A stretch of DNA of 64,000 bases from an uncultured Kangiella sp. (GCA_950096615.1 CATNCP010000005.1:25379-89378); one strand, 5' to 3'; shown: positions 48,086-58,975, numbered from the stretch's first letter. The notes: generated from the sequence alone by a model not told the origin. Numbers and translations are program-made.

Positions 48086-48664
48086 ATGATCAAGAATAAA
48101 GTATTAAGACAGCTACGTTCAGATATGGGCTGGACTCAGGGTCAAGCCGCTAGAGAAATTGGTATTCAGCAATCCTACTTATCTAAACTTGAGAATGATC
48201 GAGCACTGCCTTCCCATGAAATACTTAAAAAAATAAGCTTCACTTATAACTGCCAAATATCAGATATCGCCTTTATCGATAAAAGCAAAGCTAACAACAA
48301 ACAATCGTTAGGCAGATTTTTTTATGCTGGTTTGGTTCTAGCGTTGGCAGGCTTTTTGTCCCTTGCTTTAGCTTATTTAGGTATTATTCACAATAATACC
48401 GCATATACTTACCAACTTGCTCACAGCCAGACCAGCACAGCCCAATACGGAGTAACGGTACCAAACTTTATTGTTACCGATGAGTTTATGGGAGAAAAAT
48501 ACCTAGAGTCATCTAAAGGAACTGAAGCAGCTTATGTCCTGCTTGGAGAGCGCTCTATTTCTCCCTTAGCCAATAGAATTCTTTACTTTCTTGGTGTGTT
48601 TCTAGTTTTGATGGGGCTAGCCTTACAGACTGTAAGGCTAGTTAACTACAGGAATAAGTCCTAG
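48086..48664 (+). CDS. Membrane-anchored XRE-family HTH protein
   Basis: From ATG 48086 the protein has 192 residues. An XRE helix-turn-helix (about 4-60, with [21 protein letters not shown]) is followed by a membrane helix (about 78-101), a periplasmic segment of about 60 residues and a second helix near the C-terminus. A DNA-binding domain attached to two membrane helices suggests a membrane-bound one-component regulator. A TTG at 48059 in frame is less likely. The stop shares the bases CTAG with the convergent greA stop. Confidence 0.85.
   Translation: MIKNKVLRQLRSDMGWTQGQAAREIGIQQSYLSKLENDRALPSHEILKKISFTYNCQISDIAFIDKSKANNKQSLGRFFYAGLVLALAGFLSLALAYLGIIHNNTAYTYQLAHSQTSTAQYGVTVPNFIVTDEFMGEKYLESSKGTEAAYVLLGERSISPLANRILYFLGVFLVLMGLALQTVRLVNYRNKS
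48617..48641. terminator. 25-bp perfect dyad at the end of the xre gene
   Basis: CTAGCCTTACAG and its exact complement flank a single central base within the last codons of the xre gene. On either strand the transcript would fold into a 10-bp hairpin. There is no T-run, so it may be a convergent-transcription stop or a 3' stability element for greA (minus). Confidence 0.45.
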
Positions 48665-49143
48665 ATATAAAGCACTTCGGCCACTTCATACTCCACTTTT
48701 CCGCCAGGAGTTTGAATATCCGCAATATCGCCTTCTTCTTTTCCGATTAAACCACGAGCAATTGGTGAGTTAATCGAGAGTTTGTTTTGCTTAATATCAG
48801 CTTCATCATCGCCAACAATCTGGTAACGAACTTCAGTGTCTTTACCGTCTTCAAGGTTAATTAAAACCACGGTCGAGCCGAAGATTATCTTTCCAGTATT
48901 AGTGATTTTGCTGATATCAACGATCTGCGAGTTAGAAAGCTTTGCTTCAATTTCTTGAATCCTGCCTTCAATAAAACCCTGCTGTTCGCGTGCGGCATGA
49001 TACTCAGCGTTTTCTTTCAAGTCACCATGTTCACGCGCTTCAGCAATTGCTGCGACCACTTTTGGACGCTGCACTTTTTTCAGATCATTCAACTCTTCCT
49101 GCAGCTGTTCTGCTCCTGCTGCAGTCATAGGAACTCTATTCAT
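48661..49143 (-). CDS. greA: Transcription elongation factor GreA
   Basis: GreA rescues backtracked RNA polymerase by stimulating transcript cleavage. The 160 residues show the N-terminal coiled coil with the catalytic acidic tip ([20 protein letters not shown]) and the C-terminal FKBP-like domain ([14 protein letters not shown]). The start overlaps the carB stop as ATGA, so it is the third gene of carA-carB-greA. Confidence 0.98.
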   Translation of the reverse strand: MNRVPMTAAGAEQLQEELNDLKKVQRPKVVAAIAEAREHGDLKENAEYHAAREQQGFIEGRIQEIEAKLSNSQIVDISKITNTGKIIFGSTVVLINLEDGKDTEVRYQIVGDDEADIKQNKLSINSPIARGLIGKEEGDIADIQTPGGKVEYEVAEVLYI

Positions 49144-52100
49144 ACTGCTTTTACCTGTTTATGTAATTCCTGAACAGAATTAATCGTACTGCGAGTATGC
49201 TCCTTCATAGCGGCGCAAGAAGCCACTGCACCAGCTAATGTTGTGGTGTAAGGAACCTTATGTTGTAAAGCACTACGACGTATTAAGAAAGAGTCGGCAA
49301 TCGCCTGCTTACCTTCCGTCGTATTAATAATATAGTCTACCTCACCATTCTTGATGTAGTCCACAATGTGAGGGCGACCTTCAAACATTTTATTAATACG
49401 CTGACAAGGAATTCCAGCTTCACGGATAGCACGCGCAGTTCCGCTAGTCGCCATCAATTCGAAGCCTTGATCAACCAACTTCTTAGCAACATCGACTAAA
49501 CCAGCACGATCTGCTTCACGAACACTAATAATCGCACGTCCAGCTAGTGGAACTGTTTGACCGCTAGCACCACCCAGTTTCGCTTTGTAGAAAGCGTCAC
49601 CGAAGGTTTTACCAACGCCCATTGCTTCACCCGTCGACTTCATCTCAGGCCCAAGGATTGGATCAGACCCCGGGAACTTGTTGAACGGGAATACTGGCTC
49701 TTTGACCGAGTAGTAAGTCGGGATTACTTCTTGCGTATAGCCAATTTCTTCTAACGTCTTGCCCGCCATAACCGATGCCGCAACTTTTGCAAGCGGCGTA
49801 CCAGTAGCCTTAGAGACGAATGGAACCGTACGCGAAGCACGTGGGTTCACCTCAAGAATAAAGATTTTATCACCTTGAATCGCGAACTGAGTATTCATTA
49901 AGCCACGAACTTGAAGCTCTTTAGCCATCTTCAACATCTGATGACGCATTTCGTCTTGCACTTCTTTGCTAAGACTAAACGGAGGTATCGAACAGGCTGA
50001 GTCACCAGAGTGAACACCGGCTTGCTCAATATGCTCCATGACACCGCCAATCAAGATTTGCTCGCCATCAAAGATAGCATCAACATCCACCTCAATGGCA
50101 TCATCAAGGAATCGGTCCAGTAATACAGGTGATTCATTCGACACGCTTACCGCGTCGTTCATATAACGTCGTAACTCATCTTCGTTATATACGATTTCCA
50201 TCGCACGACCACCCAGTACGTAGGAAGGACGCACCACAAGCGGATAACCAATTTCTTCAGCCAGACGTACGCCTTCTTCTAGGTTACGCGCAGTGCGGTT
50301 AGGCGGCTGCAACAAACCAAGACGGTCAATCGCACGCTGGAAACGCTCACGGTCTTCAGCACGGTCAATTGCGTCAGGAGAAGTACCAATAATTGGTACG
50401 CCCGCTGCTTCTAACTCACGAGCCAACTTAAGCGGCGTCTGACCACCGTAATGAACAATCACGCCTTTTGGTTTTTCGACATCCACCACAGCCAGAACAT
50501 CTTCCAACGTCAGTGGCTCAAAATACAAGCGGTCTGAAGTATCGAAGTCAGTAGAAACTGTTTCTGGGTTACAGTTGATCATGATAGTTTCATAACCATC
50601 ATCACGCATTGCAAAAGCAGCATGCACACAACAGTAATCGAACTCGATACCTTGACCAATTCGGTTAGGTCCACCACCAAGAATCATGATCTTTTCGCGA
50701 TCCGATGGGTCCGCTTCACATTCTTCTTCGTACGTCGAATACATATAGGCGGTGCTAGTCGCAAATTCAGCGGCACACGTATCAACACGCTTGTACACTG
50801 GCATAACACCTAGCTGCTTACGCAACTTACGAATCTCTTTTTCACGACAAGCAAAAATCTCTGCCAAACGCTCATCAGAGAAACCTTTACGCTTCACCTG
50901 GCGTAACAAATGCTGATCCAAGTCTGACAACGACTTGCCATTCAACATTTCTTCAATCTTAATAATTTCTTCGATTTGGACTAAGAACCAACGATCAATA
51001 CCGGTTAAGTCAAAGACATCATCAATCGACCAACCTTTACGGAATGCATCACCGAGATACCAAATACGATCAGTACCAGGTACTCGTAAGTTTTGACGTA
51101 AGGTATCAACCCACTCTTCGTTATCTTCTTCAAGCTTTGGTTCAAAACCCGATGAACCAACTTCCAATCCGCGCAATGCTTTCTGCACCGACTCTTGGAA
51201 AGTACGGCCAATCGCCATCACCTCACCCACAGATTTCATCTGTGTGGTTAGCGTTGCGTCAGTATTCGGGAATTTCTCGAAGTTGAATCTAGGGATTTTA
51301 GTAACTACATAGTCGATACTTGGTTCGAACGATGCCGGAGTTTTACCACCAGTGATTTCGTTTTGTAGCTCGTCCAGTGTATAACCGACAGCTAGTTTCG
51401 CAGCAACTTTTGCAATTGGGAAGCCAGTCGCTTTCGATGCTAGCGCTGATGAACGTGATACACGCGGGTTCATCTCAATGATCGTCATACGGCCATTGTC
51501 AGGATTAATCGCGAACTGTACGTTCGAACCACCCGTCTCAACACCAATTTCGCGCAATACTGCAAGCGACGCATCACGCATGCGCTGGTATTCTTTATCG
51601 GTCAAAGTTTGTGCTGGAGCGACCGTAATCGAGTCACCCGTATGTACACCCATCGGGTCGAAGTTTTCGATTGAGCAGATGATGATGCAGTTATCGTTCT
51701 TATCGCGAACAACCTCCATTTCATACTCTTTCCAGCCAATCAATGATTCATCAATCAATAACTCATTGGTCGGCGACAAGTCTAAACCGCGATAACACAG
51801 TTCTTCGAACTCTTCTTTGTTGTAGGCGATACCACCACCCGTACCACCCATGGTGAACGACGGACGGATAATACATGGGAAGCCTACTTCTTTTTGTACT
51901 TTCCAGGCATCTTCTAAGCTACGCGCAATATCTTGGCGTGGTTGGTCTAGACCAATTTTAGCCATCGATTTAGCGAATAACTCACGGTCTTCTGCTTTAT
52001 CAATCGCTTCACGGTTTGCACCAATCATCTCAACGCCATGAATTTCCAACACACCACGAGACGCCAAATCGAGCGCACAGTTCAGTGCTGTCTGGCCACC

Positions 52101-52370
52101 CATAGTAGGAAGAATCGCGTCAGGCTTTTCTTTCTCGATAATTTTAGAAACAACTTCCCACTCGATTGGCTCGATATAAGTCGCATCAGCCATATTAGGG
52201 TCAGTCATAATCGTTGCTGGGTTCGAGTTGACCAAAATAACTCGGTAACCCTCTTCTCGTAGCGCTTTACACGCTTGTGCACCTGAGTAATCGAACTCAC
52301 ACGCCTGACCGATGATAATTGGGCCAGCGCCTAAAATTAAGATGCTTTTTATATCAGTACGTTTTGGCAT
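49140..52370 (-). CDS. carB: Carbamoyl-phosphate synthase large subunit
   Basis: CarB makes carbamoyl phosphate for pyrimidine and arginine synthesis. The 1076 residues contain two homologous synthetase halves ([19 protein letters not shown] at the N-terminus and [18 protein letters not shown] in the middle), each with ATP-grasp motifs ([11 protein letters not shown] and [11 protein letters not shown]), and a C-terminal MGS-like allosteric domain ([12 protein letters not shown]). Length matches E. coli CarB. It begins 15 bp after carA. Confidence 0.98.
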   Translation of the reverse strand: MPKRTDIKSILILGAGPIIIGQACEFDYSGAQACKALREEGYRVILVNSNPATIMTDPNMADATYIEPIEWEVVSKIIEKEKPDAILPTMGGQTALNCALDLASRGVLEIHGVEMIGANREAIDKAEDRELFAKSMAKIGLDQPRQDIARSLEDAWKVQKEVGFPCIIRPSFTMGGTGGGIAYNKEEFEELCYRGLDLSPTNELLIDESLIGWKEYEMEVVRDKNDNCIIICSIENFDPMGVHTGDSITVAPAQTLTDKEYQRMRDASLAVLREIGVETGGSNVQFAINPDNGRMTIIEMNPRVSRSSALASKATGFPIAKVAAKLAVGYTLDELQNEITGGKTPASFEPSIDYVVTKIPRFNFEKFPNTDATLTTQMKSVGEVMAIGRTFQESVQKALRGLEVGSSGFEPKLEEDNEEWVDTLRQNLRVPGTDRIWYLGDAFRKGWSIDDVFDLTGIDRWFLVQIEEIIKIEEMLNGKSLSDLDQHLLRQVKRKGFSDERLAEIFACREKEIRKLRKQLGVMPVYKRVDTCAAEFATSTAYMYSTYEEECEADPSDREKIMILGGGPNRIGQGIEFDYCCVHAAFAMRDDGYETIMINCNPETVSTDFDTSDRLYFEPLTLEDVLAVVDVEKPKGVIVHYGGQTPLKLARELEAAGVPIIGTSPDAIDRAEDRERFQRAIDRLGLLQPPNRTARNLEEGVRLAEEIGYPLVVRPSYVLGGRAMEIVYNEDELRRYMNDAVSVSNESPVLLDRFLDDAIEVDVDAIFDGEQILIGGVMEHIEQAGVHSGDSACSIPPFSLSKEVQDEMRHQMLKMAKELQVRGLMNTQFAIQGDKIFILEVNPRASRTVPFVSKATGTPLAKVAASVMAGKTLEEIGYTQEVIPTYYSVKEPVFPFNKFPGSDPILGPEMKSTGEAMGVGKTFGDAFYKAKLGGASGQTVPLAGRAIISVREADRAGLVDVAKKLVDQGFELMATSGTARAIREAGIPCQRINKMFEGRPHIVDYIKNGEVDYIINTTEGKQAIADSFLIRRSALQHKVPYTTTLAGAVASCAAMKEHTRSTINSVQELHKQVKAV

Positions 52371-52385
52371 ATTCTTTTTTCTCTC

Positions 52386-53546
52386 CTAGGCTTTTGCTTG
52401 TTCCATTAACTCAATGAAATGATCGAACAATGGCGATGCATCGTTTGGACCTGGGCTTGCTTCAGGGTGGCCCTGGAAGCTAAACGCAGGCTTATCGGTA
52501 CGATGAATACCTTGTAGAGAATCGTCAAACAAAGAACGATGTGTTGCCGTCAGATTATCAGGCAATGTTGCTTCGTCTACCGCAAAACCATGGTTTTGAC
52601 TGGTAATCATAACGCGGTCACTTTCTAATGTTTTCACAGGATGGTTTGCACCATGATGACCGAATTTCATTTTGATACTTTTCGCGCCACTCGCTAGGGC
52701 TAACAGCTGGTGCCCCAGACAAATACCAAAAACTGGAATATCGGTTTCTAGAATATCTTGAATCGCCTTAATCGCGTAATCACATGGCTCTGGGTCGCCA
52801 GGGCCGTTGGATAAGAAAATGCCATCCGGATTCATCGCTAAGACGTCTTTCGCTGGAGTCTGCGCAGGCACAACCGTTAAGTCACAGCCGCGGTCCGCTA
52901 ACATGCGTAGGATGTTTTTCTTCACACCATAGTCGTAAGCCACAACTTTAAACTTAGACTCTTGAAGCTCGCCATAACCATCAACGAGATCCCAGCTGGT
53001 TTGATTCCAAGCGTACTGTTCTTGCGTGCAGACTTCTTTCGCTAGGTCCATGCCTTTCAGACCAGGAAAATCTTTAGCAAGCTCAAGCGCTTTCGCTTCA
53101 TCAATGTCACCTGCAATAATGCAGCCACTCTGAGCACCTTTATCTCTCAAAATTCGAGTTAGGCGGCGTGTATCGATATCTGCAATCGCGACTTTCTTTG
53201 TGCGTTTTAAATAATCACTTAATGACTCTTCGCTGCGCCAGTTGCTGTGTAGCAATGGTAAATCACGAATAATCAAACCTTCGGCCCATACTTGGTCAGA
53301 CTCAACATCTTCGCTGTTGATTCCAGTGTTACCAATGTGTGGGTACGTTAGCGTGACTATCTGCTTGGCGTAAGATGGGTCGGTTAATATCTCTTGGTAG
53401 CCAGTCATGGCTGTGTTAAAAACCACCTCTCCGATAGCTTGTCCATCAAAACCAATTGATGAACCATGGAACACGCTACCGTCTTCGAGAACTAAAATGG
53501 CGGGCTGCAGACTTGAAAGTAGCTGCTGAGACTCTTGTGTTGGCAA
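52386..53546 (-). CDS. carA: Carbamoyl-phosphate synthase small subunit (glutamine amidotransferase)
   Basis: CarA releases ammonia from glutamine for CarB. The 386 residues show the N-terminal CPSase domain ([15 protein letters not shown]) and a class I amidotransferase triad (Cys in [11 protein letters not shown], His-Pro-Glu in [11 protein letters not shown]). The start is TTG 53546 with GGAGG 5 nt upstream. No ATG lies between it and the conserved LVLEDG. The N-terminus is about 12 residues longer than in E. coli. Confidence 0.96.
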   Translation of the reverse strand: MPTQESQQLLSSLQPAILVLEDGSVFHGSSIGFDGQAIGEVVFNTAMTGYQEILTDPSYAKQIVTLTYPHIGNTGINSEDVESDQVWAEGLIIRDLPLLHSNWRSEESLSDYLKRTKKVAIADIDTRRLTRILRDKGAQSGCIIAGDIDEAKALELAKDFPGLKGMDLAKEVCTQEQYAWNQTSWDLVDGYGELQESKFKVVAYDYGVKKNILRMLADRGCDLTVVPAQTPAKDVLAMNPDGIFLSNGPGDPEPCDYAIKAIQDILETDIPVFGICLGHQLLALASGAKSIKMKFGHHGANHPVKTLESDRVMITSQNHGFAVDEATLPDNLTATHRSLFDDSLQGIHRTDKPAFSFQGHPEASPGPNDASPLFDHFIELMEQAKA

Positions 53547-53659
53547 AGAAACCTCCGTTTTTTAGGCGCAAAAAAATCGGATTCATTAATAATGACTCCG
53601 CACATTTTTCACAAAAAGACAAAAATTTGGCAAATTCCCTATATTGTAAGGGAACACTC

Positions 53660-53688
53660 ATTTTATGTCCATGAGTCTTCAACAACAA
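53660..53688 (-). promoter_or_regulatory. Predicted carAB promoter
   Basis: On the minus strand TTGTTG (53688-53683) and TAAAAT (53665-53660) are spaced by 17 bp, giving a leader of about 105 nt. The leader contains a small CCCT/AGGG hairpin. I found no clear ArgR box. The promoter lies downstream of the terminator at 53761-53777, so the RNA upstream is a separate transcript. Confidence 0.45.
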
Positions 53689-53753
53689 TTACACGATCTG
53701 GGCTTAAAAAGCCTCTAAATGATGAGATGTTAAATTTTAATTTAGAGTAGAAA

Positions 53754-53870
53754 AGAAAAAGGGCGGTAATCCCGCCCATTTTCGAGTGGCCTCATGCCTT
53801 TTTGGGGTGCTCCCTGCTACTTCCTTGTCTCACCAAGTCCCTCGGCTAGTCTTCCTTATATGCGTCCTTT
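53754..53870 (-). ncRNA. Candidate GGA-rich small RNA (Csr/Rsm-sponge-like)
   Basis: Within the 565-bp dapB-carA gap the minus strand encodes about 115 nt with five GGA motifs (AAAGGAC, TAAGGAAG, GAGGGAC, CAAGGAAG, CAGGGAG) and a sixth in the terminator stem. One GGA sits in the loop of CCGA-GGGAC-UUGG. The RNA ends at a clear intrinsic terminator (GGGCGG/CCGCCC at 53761-53777, then a U-rich run). A -10 like TATAAA (53881-53876) lies just upstream. Size, GGA spacing and terminator recall RsmY/RsmZ-type CsrA-binding RNAs, but a carAB or dapB untranslated element is possible. Confidence 0.4.
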
Positions 53871-53962
53871 GCACATTTATAACTTTACTCCGTTACGAGA
53901 ATAGAACAATAGGGGAAATCACCAATACGGAAATGAATTGACTAACTATTTCCTTATATAAC

Positions 53963-53978
53963 ATATAGTTAACTATAT
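53963..53978. promoter_or_regulatory. 16-bp perfect palindrome between dapB and carA
   Basis: ATATAGTTAACTATAT is a perfect palindrome about 90 bp upstream of the candidate small RNA start, in an AT-rich stretch. It may be a regulator site for that RNA. A longer dyad AAAACTAA/TTAGTTTT (53989-53996 and 54030-54037) lies next to it, nearer dapB. I see nothing else in 53,880-54,111. Confidence 0.35.
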
Positions 53979-54111
53979 TCACCTGCTTAAAACTAACGAT
54001 CTCGGCGCTAAGATCTCGATTTTAATTACTTAGTTTTGAGATATTTCGCACAAGCTTTATAGCTAATGTCTTAGCTCTAATGCAAAGATGCTTTACCGTG
54101 TACGCTCGTAT

Positions 54112-54915
54112 TTAGAGCCCCAGCACATCTTGCATGTTGTATAAACCCGCGGGCTTCCCTCCTAACCACCTAGCTGCAACCACAGCACCACTGGCAAAGC
54201 ATTGTCGAGATTGGGCTTCGTGCCTCAAGGTCACCATCTCACCATTTAATGCGAAAACCACATCGTGAGTTCCTACAATATCGCCAGCTCGCATCACCGA
54301 GAAACCAATCGCTCCTTCTTGTCGCGGTGAGTCTCCATGACGAGCCCACTCAGCAATATTATTCAGGTTTTGTCCTTTCACCTCAGCAACCGCTTCGCCT
54401 AGTGCTAAAGCAGTCCCGGATGGCGCGTCTTTTTTATGTTTGTGGTGTGCTTCAAATACTTCGATATCGGCTTTGTCACCAAGTAATTCAGCGGCCTGTT
54501 TAACCAAGCCAATTAAACTATTCACGCCCACCGAGTAATTTGCCGCAAACACGATAGGGATCGACTGTGCCGCTTGCTCTATATACTTCAACTGTTCTTC
54601 TGAGTAACCAGTAGTACCGATCACCACTGGCGTACTAGCTTCGACTGCTCGCTCTAAGCTGTCGATCGAATAATCTGGCAAACTGAAATCAATCAATACG
54701 GTCTCAGAATTTAATTGGCTAGAGAGGTCATCGGTAATAACAACTCCTTGTGGCTCTGAGCCGATTAAATAAGCGACATCATTCGCCACCATCGGATGGC
54801 CTGATCTTGCAATAGCTCCCGCTAAAATAACGTCTTTGTCCGCAACCGCCGCTTGCAGTAACTCTTTACCCATTCGCCCGGTAGCGGCATTAATAACGAT
54901 GTTTGTGTTATTCAT
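54112..54915 (-). CDS. dapB: 4-hydroxy-tetrahydrodipicolinate reductase
   Basis: DapB reduces the dihydrodipicolinate precursor in lysine and diaminopimelate synthesis. The 267 residues show the NAD(P) motif INAATGRMGKEL, GTTGYSEEQL, the ANYSVGVNSL segment and the catalytic signature EAHHKHKKDAPSGTAL. Length is typical. It lies between the GDSL esterase gene and carA on the same strand. dapB-carA is a common gammaproteobacterial order. Confidence 0.97.
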   Translation of the reverse strand: MNNTNIVINAATGRMGKELLQAAVADKDVILAGAIARSGHPMVANDVAYLIGSEPQGVVITDDLSSQLNSETVLIDFSLPDYSIDSLERAVEASTPVVIGTTGYSEEQLKYIEQAAQSIPIVFAANYSVGVNSLIGLVKQAAELLGDKADIEVFEAHHKHKKDAPSGTALALGEAVAEVKGQNLNNIAEWARHGDSPRQEGAIGFSVMRAGDIVGTHDVVFALNGEMVTLRHEAQSRQCFASGAVVAARWLGGKPAGLYNMQDVLGL

Positions 54916-54934
54916 AGTTAATTGTCTTTAGTAC

Positions 54935-55555
54935 TTATAATGCACCCTGCTCTTGCAGTAGCGTGTAAATTCGTTGTGCCAGTTCTTGATATCCAGCATT
55001 ATTAAGATGAATCGAGTCGGATTTCAACGATCGCGTTTTCAATAACTCCGACATGGTTTCACCGTCGTATACCACTTGATATTCTTCCGCCAGCTGATCA
55101 TAAAAGTCTGCGGAATCTGAGAATAGATTTTTCTCAGGAATTCCTAGCAACACCACCTGCGCACCACTCAAACGAATCATTTGAATCATCTGCGCCAAGT
55201 TTGACTTAGCCTGAGCATGATTCAGGTTGCGTAAGATGTCGTTCCCACCTTCCATCAAAATCACTAAAGCTGGGTTATGCGTCTCTAAAATAAGTGGTAA
55301 TCTCTGCAAACCTTCTGCCGTCACTTCCCCTGAAACCCCAGCATTGATAACCTCTCTTGAAGTCAGGCTCGCTAGCACATCAGGATAAGCTTTTCCCTTC
55401 GACGCGCCTACACCATCAGTCAGACTATCACCAAACGCGACGATCACCGCATCGCTGGCTAGTGGCTTCAGCGTCTCTTCACCGCCACATGCGACTAGAA
55501 GCAACGCACATAAACCATAAAGACCGATTCTGACTTGTGCAAATAATCTTTTCAT
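54935..55555 (-). CDS. TesA-like GDSL esterase/lysophospholipase lipoprotein
   Basis: The 206 residues begin with a lipoprotein signal (LLLVAC, Cys23), so the protein is probably membrane-anchored in the periplasm. The SGNH-hydrolase blocks are present: FGDSLTDG with Ser44, GVSGEVTAEG, EGGND, and DSIHLNNAGY with the catalytic Asp and His. TesA-type enzymes hydrolyse lysophospholipids and thioesters. It lies upstream of dapB by 19 bp. Confidence 0.92.
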   Translation of the reverse strand: MKRLFAQVRIGLYGLCALLLVACGGEETLKPLASDAVIVAFGDSLTDGVGASKGKAYPDVLASLTSREVINAGVSGEVTAEGLQRLPLILETHNPALVILMEGGNDILRNLNHAQAKSNLAQMIQMIRLSGAQVVLLGIPEKNLFSDSADFYDQLAEEYQVVYDGETMSELLKTRSLKSDSIHLNNAGYQELAQRIYTLLQEQGAL

Positions 55556-55614
55556 CTATTAATATTCCGAGCTTTTCTCTCAGCGTACGAGCATAAATCT
55601 TTTTCTCACTAAAC

Positions 55615-55641
55615 ACAAAAAAGCCCGCACGAGGCGGGCTT
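55615..55641 (-). terminator. Intrinsic terminator of dnaJ
   Basis: AAGCCCGC (55621-55628) and GCGGGCTT (55634-55641) form a perfect 8-bp stem with a 5-nt loop, and the minus-strand transcript ends in a U-run. It lies 18 bp after the dnaJ stop and closes the dnaK-dnaJ unit. Confidence 0.9.
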
Positions 55642-55658
55642 CTTATCGCTATTTAGTT

Positions 55659-56804
55659 TTAGCTGGTCATGGCGTCCCAGAACTTCTTAACACCGTCAAA
55701 CCAGTTTTTCTGCTTAGGACTGTTTTTACCATCTGAGTCATTCACAGTTTGTTGAAACTCTTCCAACAGTTCTTTCTGCTTTTTATTAAGCTTAACTGGG
55801 GTTTCGAGAATAACACGGCATAACAAATCACCAACCATGCTACTACGAACGCCTTTAACACCTTTACCTTTTAAGCGGAATAAGCGTCCAGTCTGAGTTT
55901 CAGCCGGAATGGTTAATGCCACCTTACCTTCTAAAGTAGGCACATCTAACTTGCCGCCTAGTGCTGCAGTCACAAAGCTTAATGGTACTTCACAGTAAAG
56001 ATTCACGCCGTCACGCTTAAAGATCGGATGCTCTTTGACATACACCTGAACGTACAAGTCGCCAGCAATAGCGCCAGGACCGCCCGCTTCGCCTTCACCC
56101 GTTAAGCGCACACGCATACCATCGTCGATGCCTGCTGGAATCGTAACTTTCAATTCTTTGGTCTTGTGCACTCGGCCTTGACCATGACAATCCCCACAAG
56201 GGTCTTTAATCATTTGGCCTGTGCCCTGACAATCTGGGCAGGTTTGTTGAACTGAGAAGAACCCTTGGCTCATACGAACCGCACCTTGACCGGCACAAGT
56301 TGTACAGGTTGTAGTACCAGAACCAGGCTTGGCACCATCGCCATCACAGGTGTCACAGTTAACGTAAGTCGGAACTTTAATTTCCTTCTCAATGCCTTTA
56401 ACTGCTTCTTCTAAGCTTATTTCTAAGTTGTACTGTAGATCGTTGCCACGAGCTTGGCGTCTACCGCCTCCGCCGCCACGACGACCACCGCCACCAAATA
56501 TGTCACCGAAGATATCGCCGAAGATATCATTGAAATCTTCACCACCGCCAAAGCCACCGGTTCCGCCGCCCATGCTTTGGTCAACGCCTGCATGACCATA
56601 CTGATCGTACATTTGACGCTTTTGTGGATCGCTCAAGACTTCATAAGCTTCTTTCGCTTCTTTAAAGCGCTGCTCAGCTTCTTTATCATCTGGATTACGA
56701 TCAGGGTGATTCTTCATCGCCAAACGACGATAAGCTTTCTTTAACTCAGCTTTCTCTGCGCCCTTCGACACACCCAATACTTCGTAATAATCGCGTTTCG
56801 ACAT
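55659..56804 (-). CDS. dnaJ: Chaperone DnaJ (Hsp40)
   Basis: DnaJ stimulates DnaK ATPase and delivers substrates. The 381 residues have the J-domain with HPD (33-35), a long Gly/Phe-rich linker containing repeated [12 protein letters not shown] units, four CxxCxGxG zinc motifs (for example CDTCDGDG and CPDCQGTG), and the two beta-barrel substrate domains. Length is typical. It follows dnaK after 227 bp that hold a dyad repeat and a hairpin. Confidence 0.98.
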   Translation of the reverse strand: MSKRDYYEVLGVSKGAEKAELKKAYRRLAMKNHPDRNPDDKEAEQRFKEAKEAYEVLSDPQKRQMYDQYGHAGVDQSMGGGTGGFGGGEDFNDIFGDIFGDIFGGGGRRGGGGGRRQARGNDLQYNLEISLEEAVKGIEKEIKVPTYVNCDTCDGDGAKPGSGTTTCTTCAGQGAVRMSQGFFSVQQTCPDCQGTGQMIKDPCGDCHGQGRVHKTKELKVTIPAGIDDGMRVRLTGEGEAGGPGAIAGDLYVQVYVKEHPIFKRDGVNLYCEVPLSFVTAALGGKLDVPTLEGKVALTIPAETQTGRLFRLKGKGVKGVRSSMVGDLLCRVILETPVKLNKKQKELLEEFQQTVNDSDGKNSPKQKNWFDGVKKFWDAMTS

Positions 56805-56839
56805 AATTAGCTACTTTTTCTTAAACCTTTTTTAACCGC

Positions 56840-56865
56840 AAACGCAGGAATCAAATCCTGCGTTT
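56840..56865. promoter_or_regulatory. 10-bp perfect hairpin before dnaJ
   Basis: AAACGCAGGA and TCCTGCGTTT flank a 6-nt loop 36 bp upstream of the dnaJ start. No T-run follows on the minus strand, so it is more likely an mRNA structure or pause site than a terminator. Confidence 0.5.
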
Positions 56866-56910
56866 ACCTTAACTTCTGTCCCTTGTAAAAAACTAAAGGG
56901 ATATTCTCTT

Positions 56911-57029
56911 AAAACGAGCAATTTGGCTTGAGAGCGAGGCGCTGAGTTTTCGAGAAGCGGAGTTTACTCAGGTAAATGAGCACTCGCAGAAAACTCAGCA
57001 ACAAAGCTATCGAGTCAAAAAGCCGTTTT
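56911..57029. repeat. 119-bp imperfect dyad repeat after dnaK
   Basis: The element starts with AAAACG and ends with CGTTTT, and its two halves are imperfect reverse complements. The clearest arm is GCTGAGTTTTC (56941-56951), matched by GAAAACTCAGC (56989-56999). It begins 3 bp after the dnaK stop and would fold into a long cruciform or RNA hairpin in the dnaK-dnaJ transcript. It looks like a member of a dispersed intergenic repeat family. Copy number cannot be judged from this window, which shows only one. Confidence 0.6.
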
Positions 57030-57031
57030 AA

Positions 57032-58975
57032 TTACGACTTAGACTTGTCGTCGTCTTTAACTTCTTCAAACTCAGCATCAACCACATCATCGCCAGCATT
57101 GCTGTCGTTAGATGCTTGCTCGCCGCCTGGCTGTTGACCAGCTTCAGCTTGCTGCTGTGCGTTAGCGTACATACGCTCCGCCATCTTCGCAGATGCTTGG
57201 CTCAAGGCTTCAGTCTTAGCTTTAATATCTTCTAAGTCGTCGCCTTTGATCGCTTCTTCAAGATCGTTAGCCGCAGCTTCAATCGCTTCTTTCTCACCTT
57301 CTTCGAAAGTGATGATATCGTCGTCTAGTGACTTACGCGAAGCGTGAACTAGGCCATCCGCTTGGTTGCGCGCTTCGACAAGCTCTTGGAACTTCTTATC
57401 TTCTTCAGCGTGTGCCTCAGCATCTTTAATCATTTGGTCGATTTCATCATCGCTCAAACCTGAAGAGGCTTTAATCTGAATCGATTGCTCTTTGCCCGTC
57501 GCTTTATCTTTCGCCGAAACGTGCATGATACCGTTAGCATCGATGTCAAACGTTACTTCAATCTGAGGCGTACCGCGTGGTGCTGGTGGAATATCCGCTA
57601 AGTCGAAACGACCCAGTGATTTATTCTGCGCAGCCATCTTACGCTCACCCTGAAGGACATGAACCGTTACTGCAGTCTGGTTGTCTTCAGCTGTTGAGAA
57701 GGTTTGCGATGCCTTAGTTGGAATCGTTGTATTCTTATCAATCAGCGGAGTCATCACCTGACCCATAGTCTCGATACCTAGCGTTAAAGGCGTTACGTCT
57801 AGTAGAAGAACGTCTTTTACGTCGCCGCCTAGTACCGCACCTTGAATCGCCGCACCTACTGCTACCGCTTCATCAGGGTTAACGTCTTTACGCGCATCTT
57901 TGCCGAAGAAGCCTGATACTGCTTCTTGAACTTTAGGCATACGTGTTTGACCACCAACCAAGATAACGTCGTCGATTTCTGAGTTAGAAACGCCTGCATC
58001 TTTCAGTGCTTGCTTTACTGGCTCAAGCGTACGCTCAACCAAGTCTTCAACCAATGCTTCTAATTTGGCACGAGTGAGCTTGATGTTAAGGTGCTTAGGA
58101 CCTGTAGAATCCGCAGTGATGTAAGGCAAGTTAACTTCAGTCTGGCTGCTTGAAGACAATTCAATCTTCGCTTTCTCACCAGCTTCTTTCAAACGTTGCA
58201 TCGCTAATGCGTCGCCTTTAAGGTCGATACCTGACTCTTTCTTAAATTCAGACGCCAAGTATTCAATAACGCGCATATCGAAATCTTCACCACCAAGGAA
58301 TGTATCACCGTTAGTAGAAAGTACTTCGAAGGTGTGCTCGCCATCAACTTCCGCGATTTCGATGATAGAGATATCGAATGTACCACCACCAAGGTCATAT
58401 ACCGCGATAGTGCGATCGCCACGCTCTTTGTCCATACCGTAAGCTAACGCAGCTGCTGTTGGCTCGTTAATAATACGCTTAACATCAAGACCGGCGATAC
58501 GACCAGCATCTTTTGTTGCCTGACGCTGTGAATCGTTAAAGTATGCAGGAACCGTAATAACAGCTTCTTTCACTTCTTCACCAAGGAAGTCTTCTGCAGT
58601 CTTTTTCATCTTTTTCAAGATCTCGGCAGAAACCTGTGGCGGAGCCATTTTCTTGTCGTTAACTTGTACCCAAGCGTCACCATTGTCCGCTTCGATAATT
58701 TTGTACGGAACCATACCCGTGTCTTTTTGTACGACTTTGTCTTTAAACTTACGACCAATCAAACGCTTGATCGCATACAAAGTGTTTTCAGGGTTGGTTA
58801 CTGCCTGACGCTTCGCTGACTGACCAACCAACGTTTCACCATCTTCGGTGTAGGCGATGATTGATGGGGTCGTGCGTGCGCCTTCAGCATTTTCAATAAC
58901 GCGAGGCTTGTCACCGTCCATAACGGCAACACATGAATTTGTTGTACCTAAATCAATTCCGATAATTTTGGCCAT
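57032..58975 (-). CDS. dnaK: Chaperone DnaK (Hsp70)
   Basis: DnaK is the ATP-driven major chaperone. The 647 residues start with [19 protein letters not shown] and show the family signatures [15 protein letters not shown] and [14 protein letters not shown], the interdomain [15 protein letters not shown], the substrate domain and an acidic C-terminus ([16 protein letters not shown]). A heat-shock promoter lies upstream. Confidence 0.99.
   Translation of the reverse strand: MAKIIGIDLGTTNSCVAVMDGDKPRVIENAEGARTTPSIIAYTEDGETLVGQSAKRQAVTNPENTLYAIKRLIGRKFKDKVVQKDTGMVPYKIIEADNGDAWVQVNDKKMAPPQVSAEILKKMKKTAEDFLGEEVKEAVITVPAYFNDSQRQATKDAGRIAGLDVKRIINEPTAAALAYGMDKERGDRTIAVYDLGGGTFDISIIEIAEVDGEHTFEVLSTNGDTFLGGEDFDMRVIEYLASEFKKESGIDLKGDALAMQRLKEAGEKAKIELSSSSQTEVNLPYITADSTGPKHLNIKLTRAKLEALVEDLVERTLEPVKQALKDAGVSNSEIDDVILVGGQTRMPKVQEAVSGFFGKDARKDVNPDEAVAVGAAIQGAVLGGDVKDVLLLDVTPLTLGIETMGQVMTPLIDKNTTIPTKASQTFSTAEDNQTAVTVHVLQGERKMAAQNKSLGRFDLADIPPAPRGTPQIEVTFDIDANGIMHVSAKDKATGKEQSIQIKASSGLSDDEIDQMIKDAEAHAEEDKKFQELVEARNQADGLVHASRKSLDDDIITFEEGEKEAIEAAANDLEEAIKGDDLEDIKAKTEALSQASAKMAERMYANAQQQAEAGQQPGGEQASNDSNAGDDVVDAEFEEVKDDDKSKS

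Noticed and set aside
53476..53688. 70-codon minus-strand frame upstream of carA
   Set aside because: It overlaps the carA start in another frame and matches nothing recognisable. The region is better read as the carAB leader.
53754..53870. 4.5S (SRP) RNA
   Set aside because: A GGAAG-like stretch recalls the SRP core, but the conserved symmetrical-loop sequence is not present.
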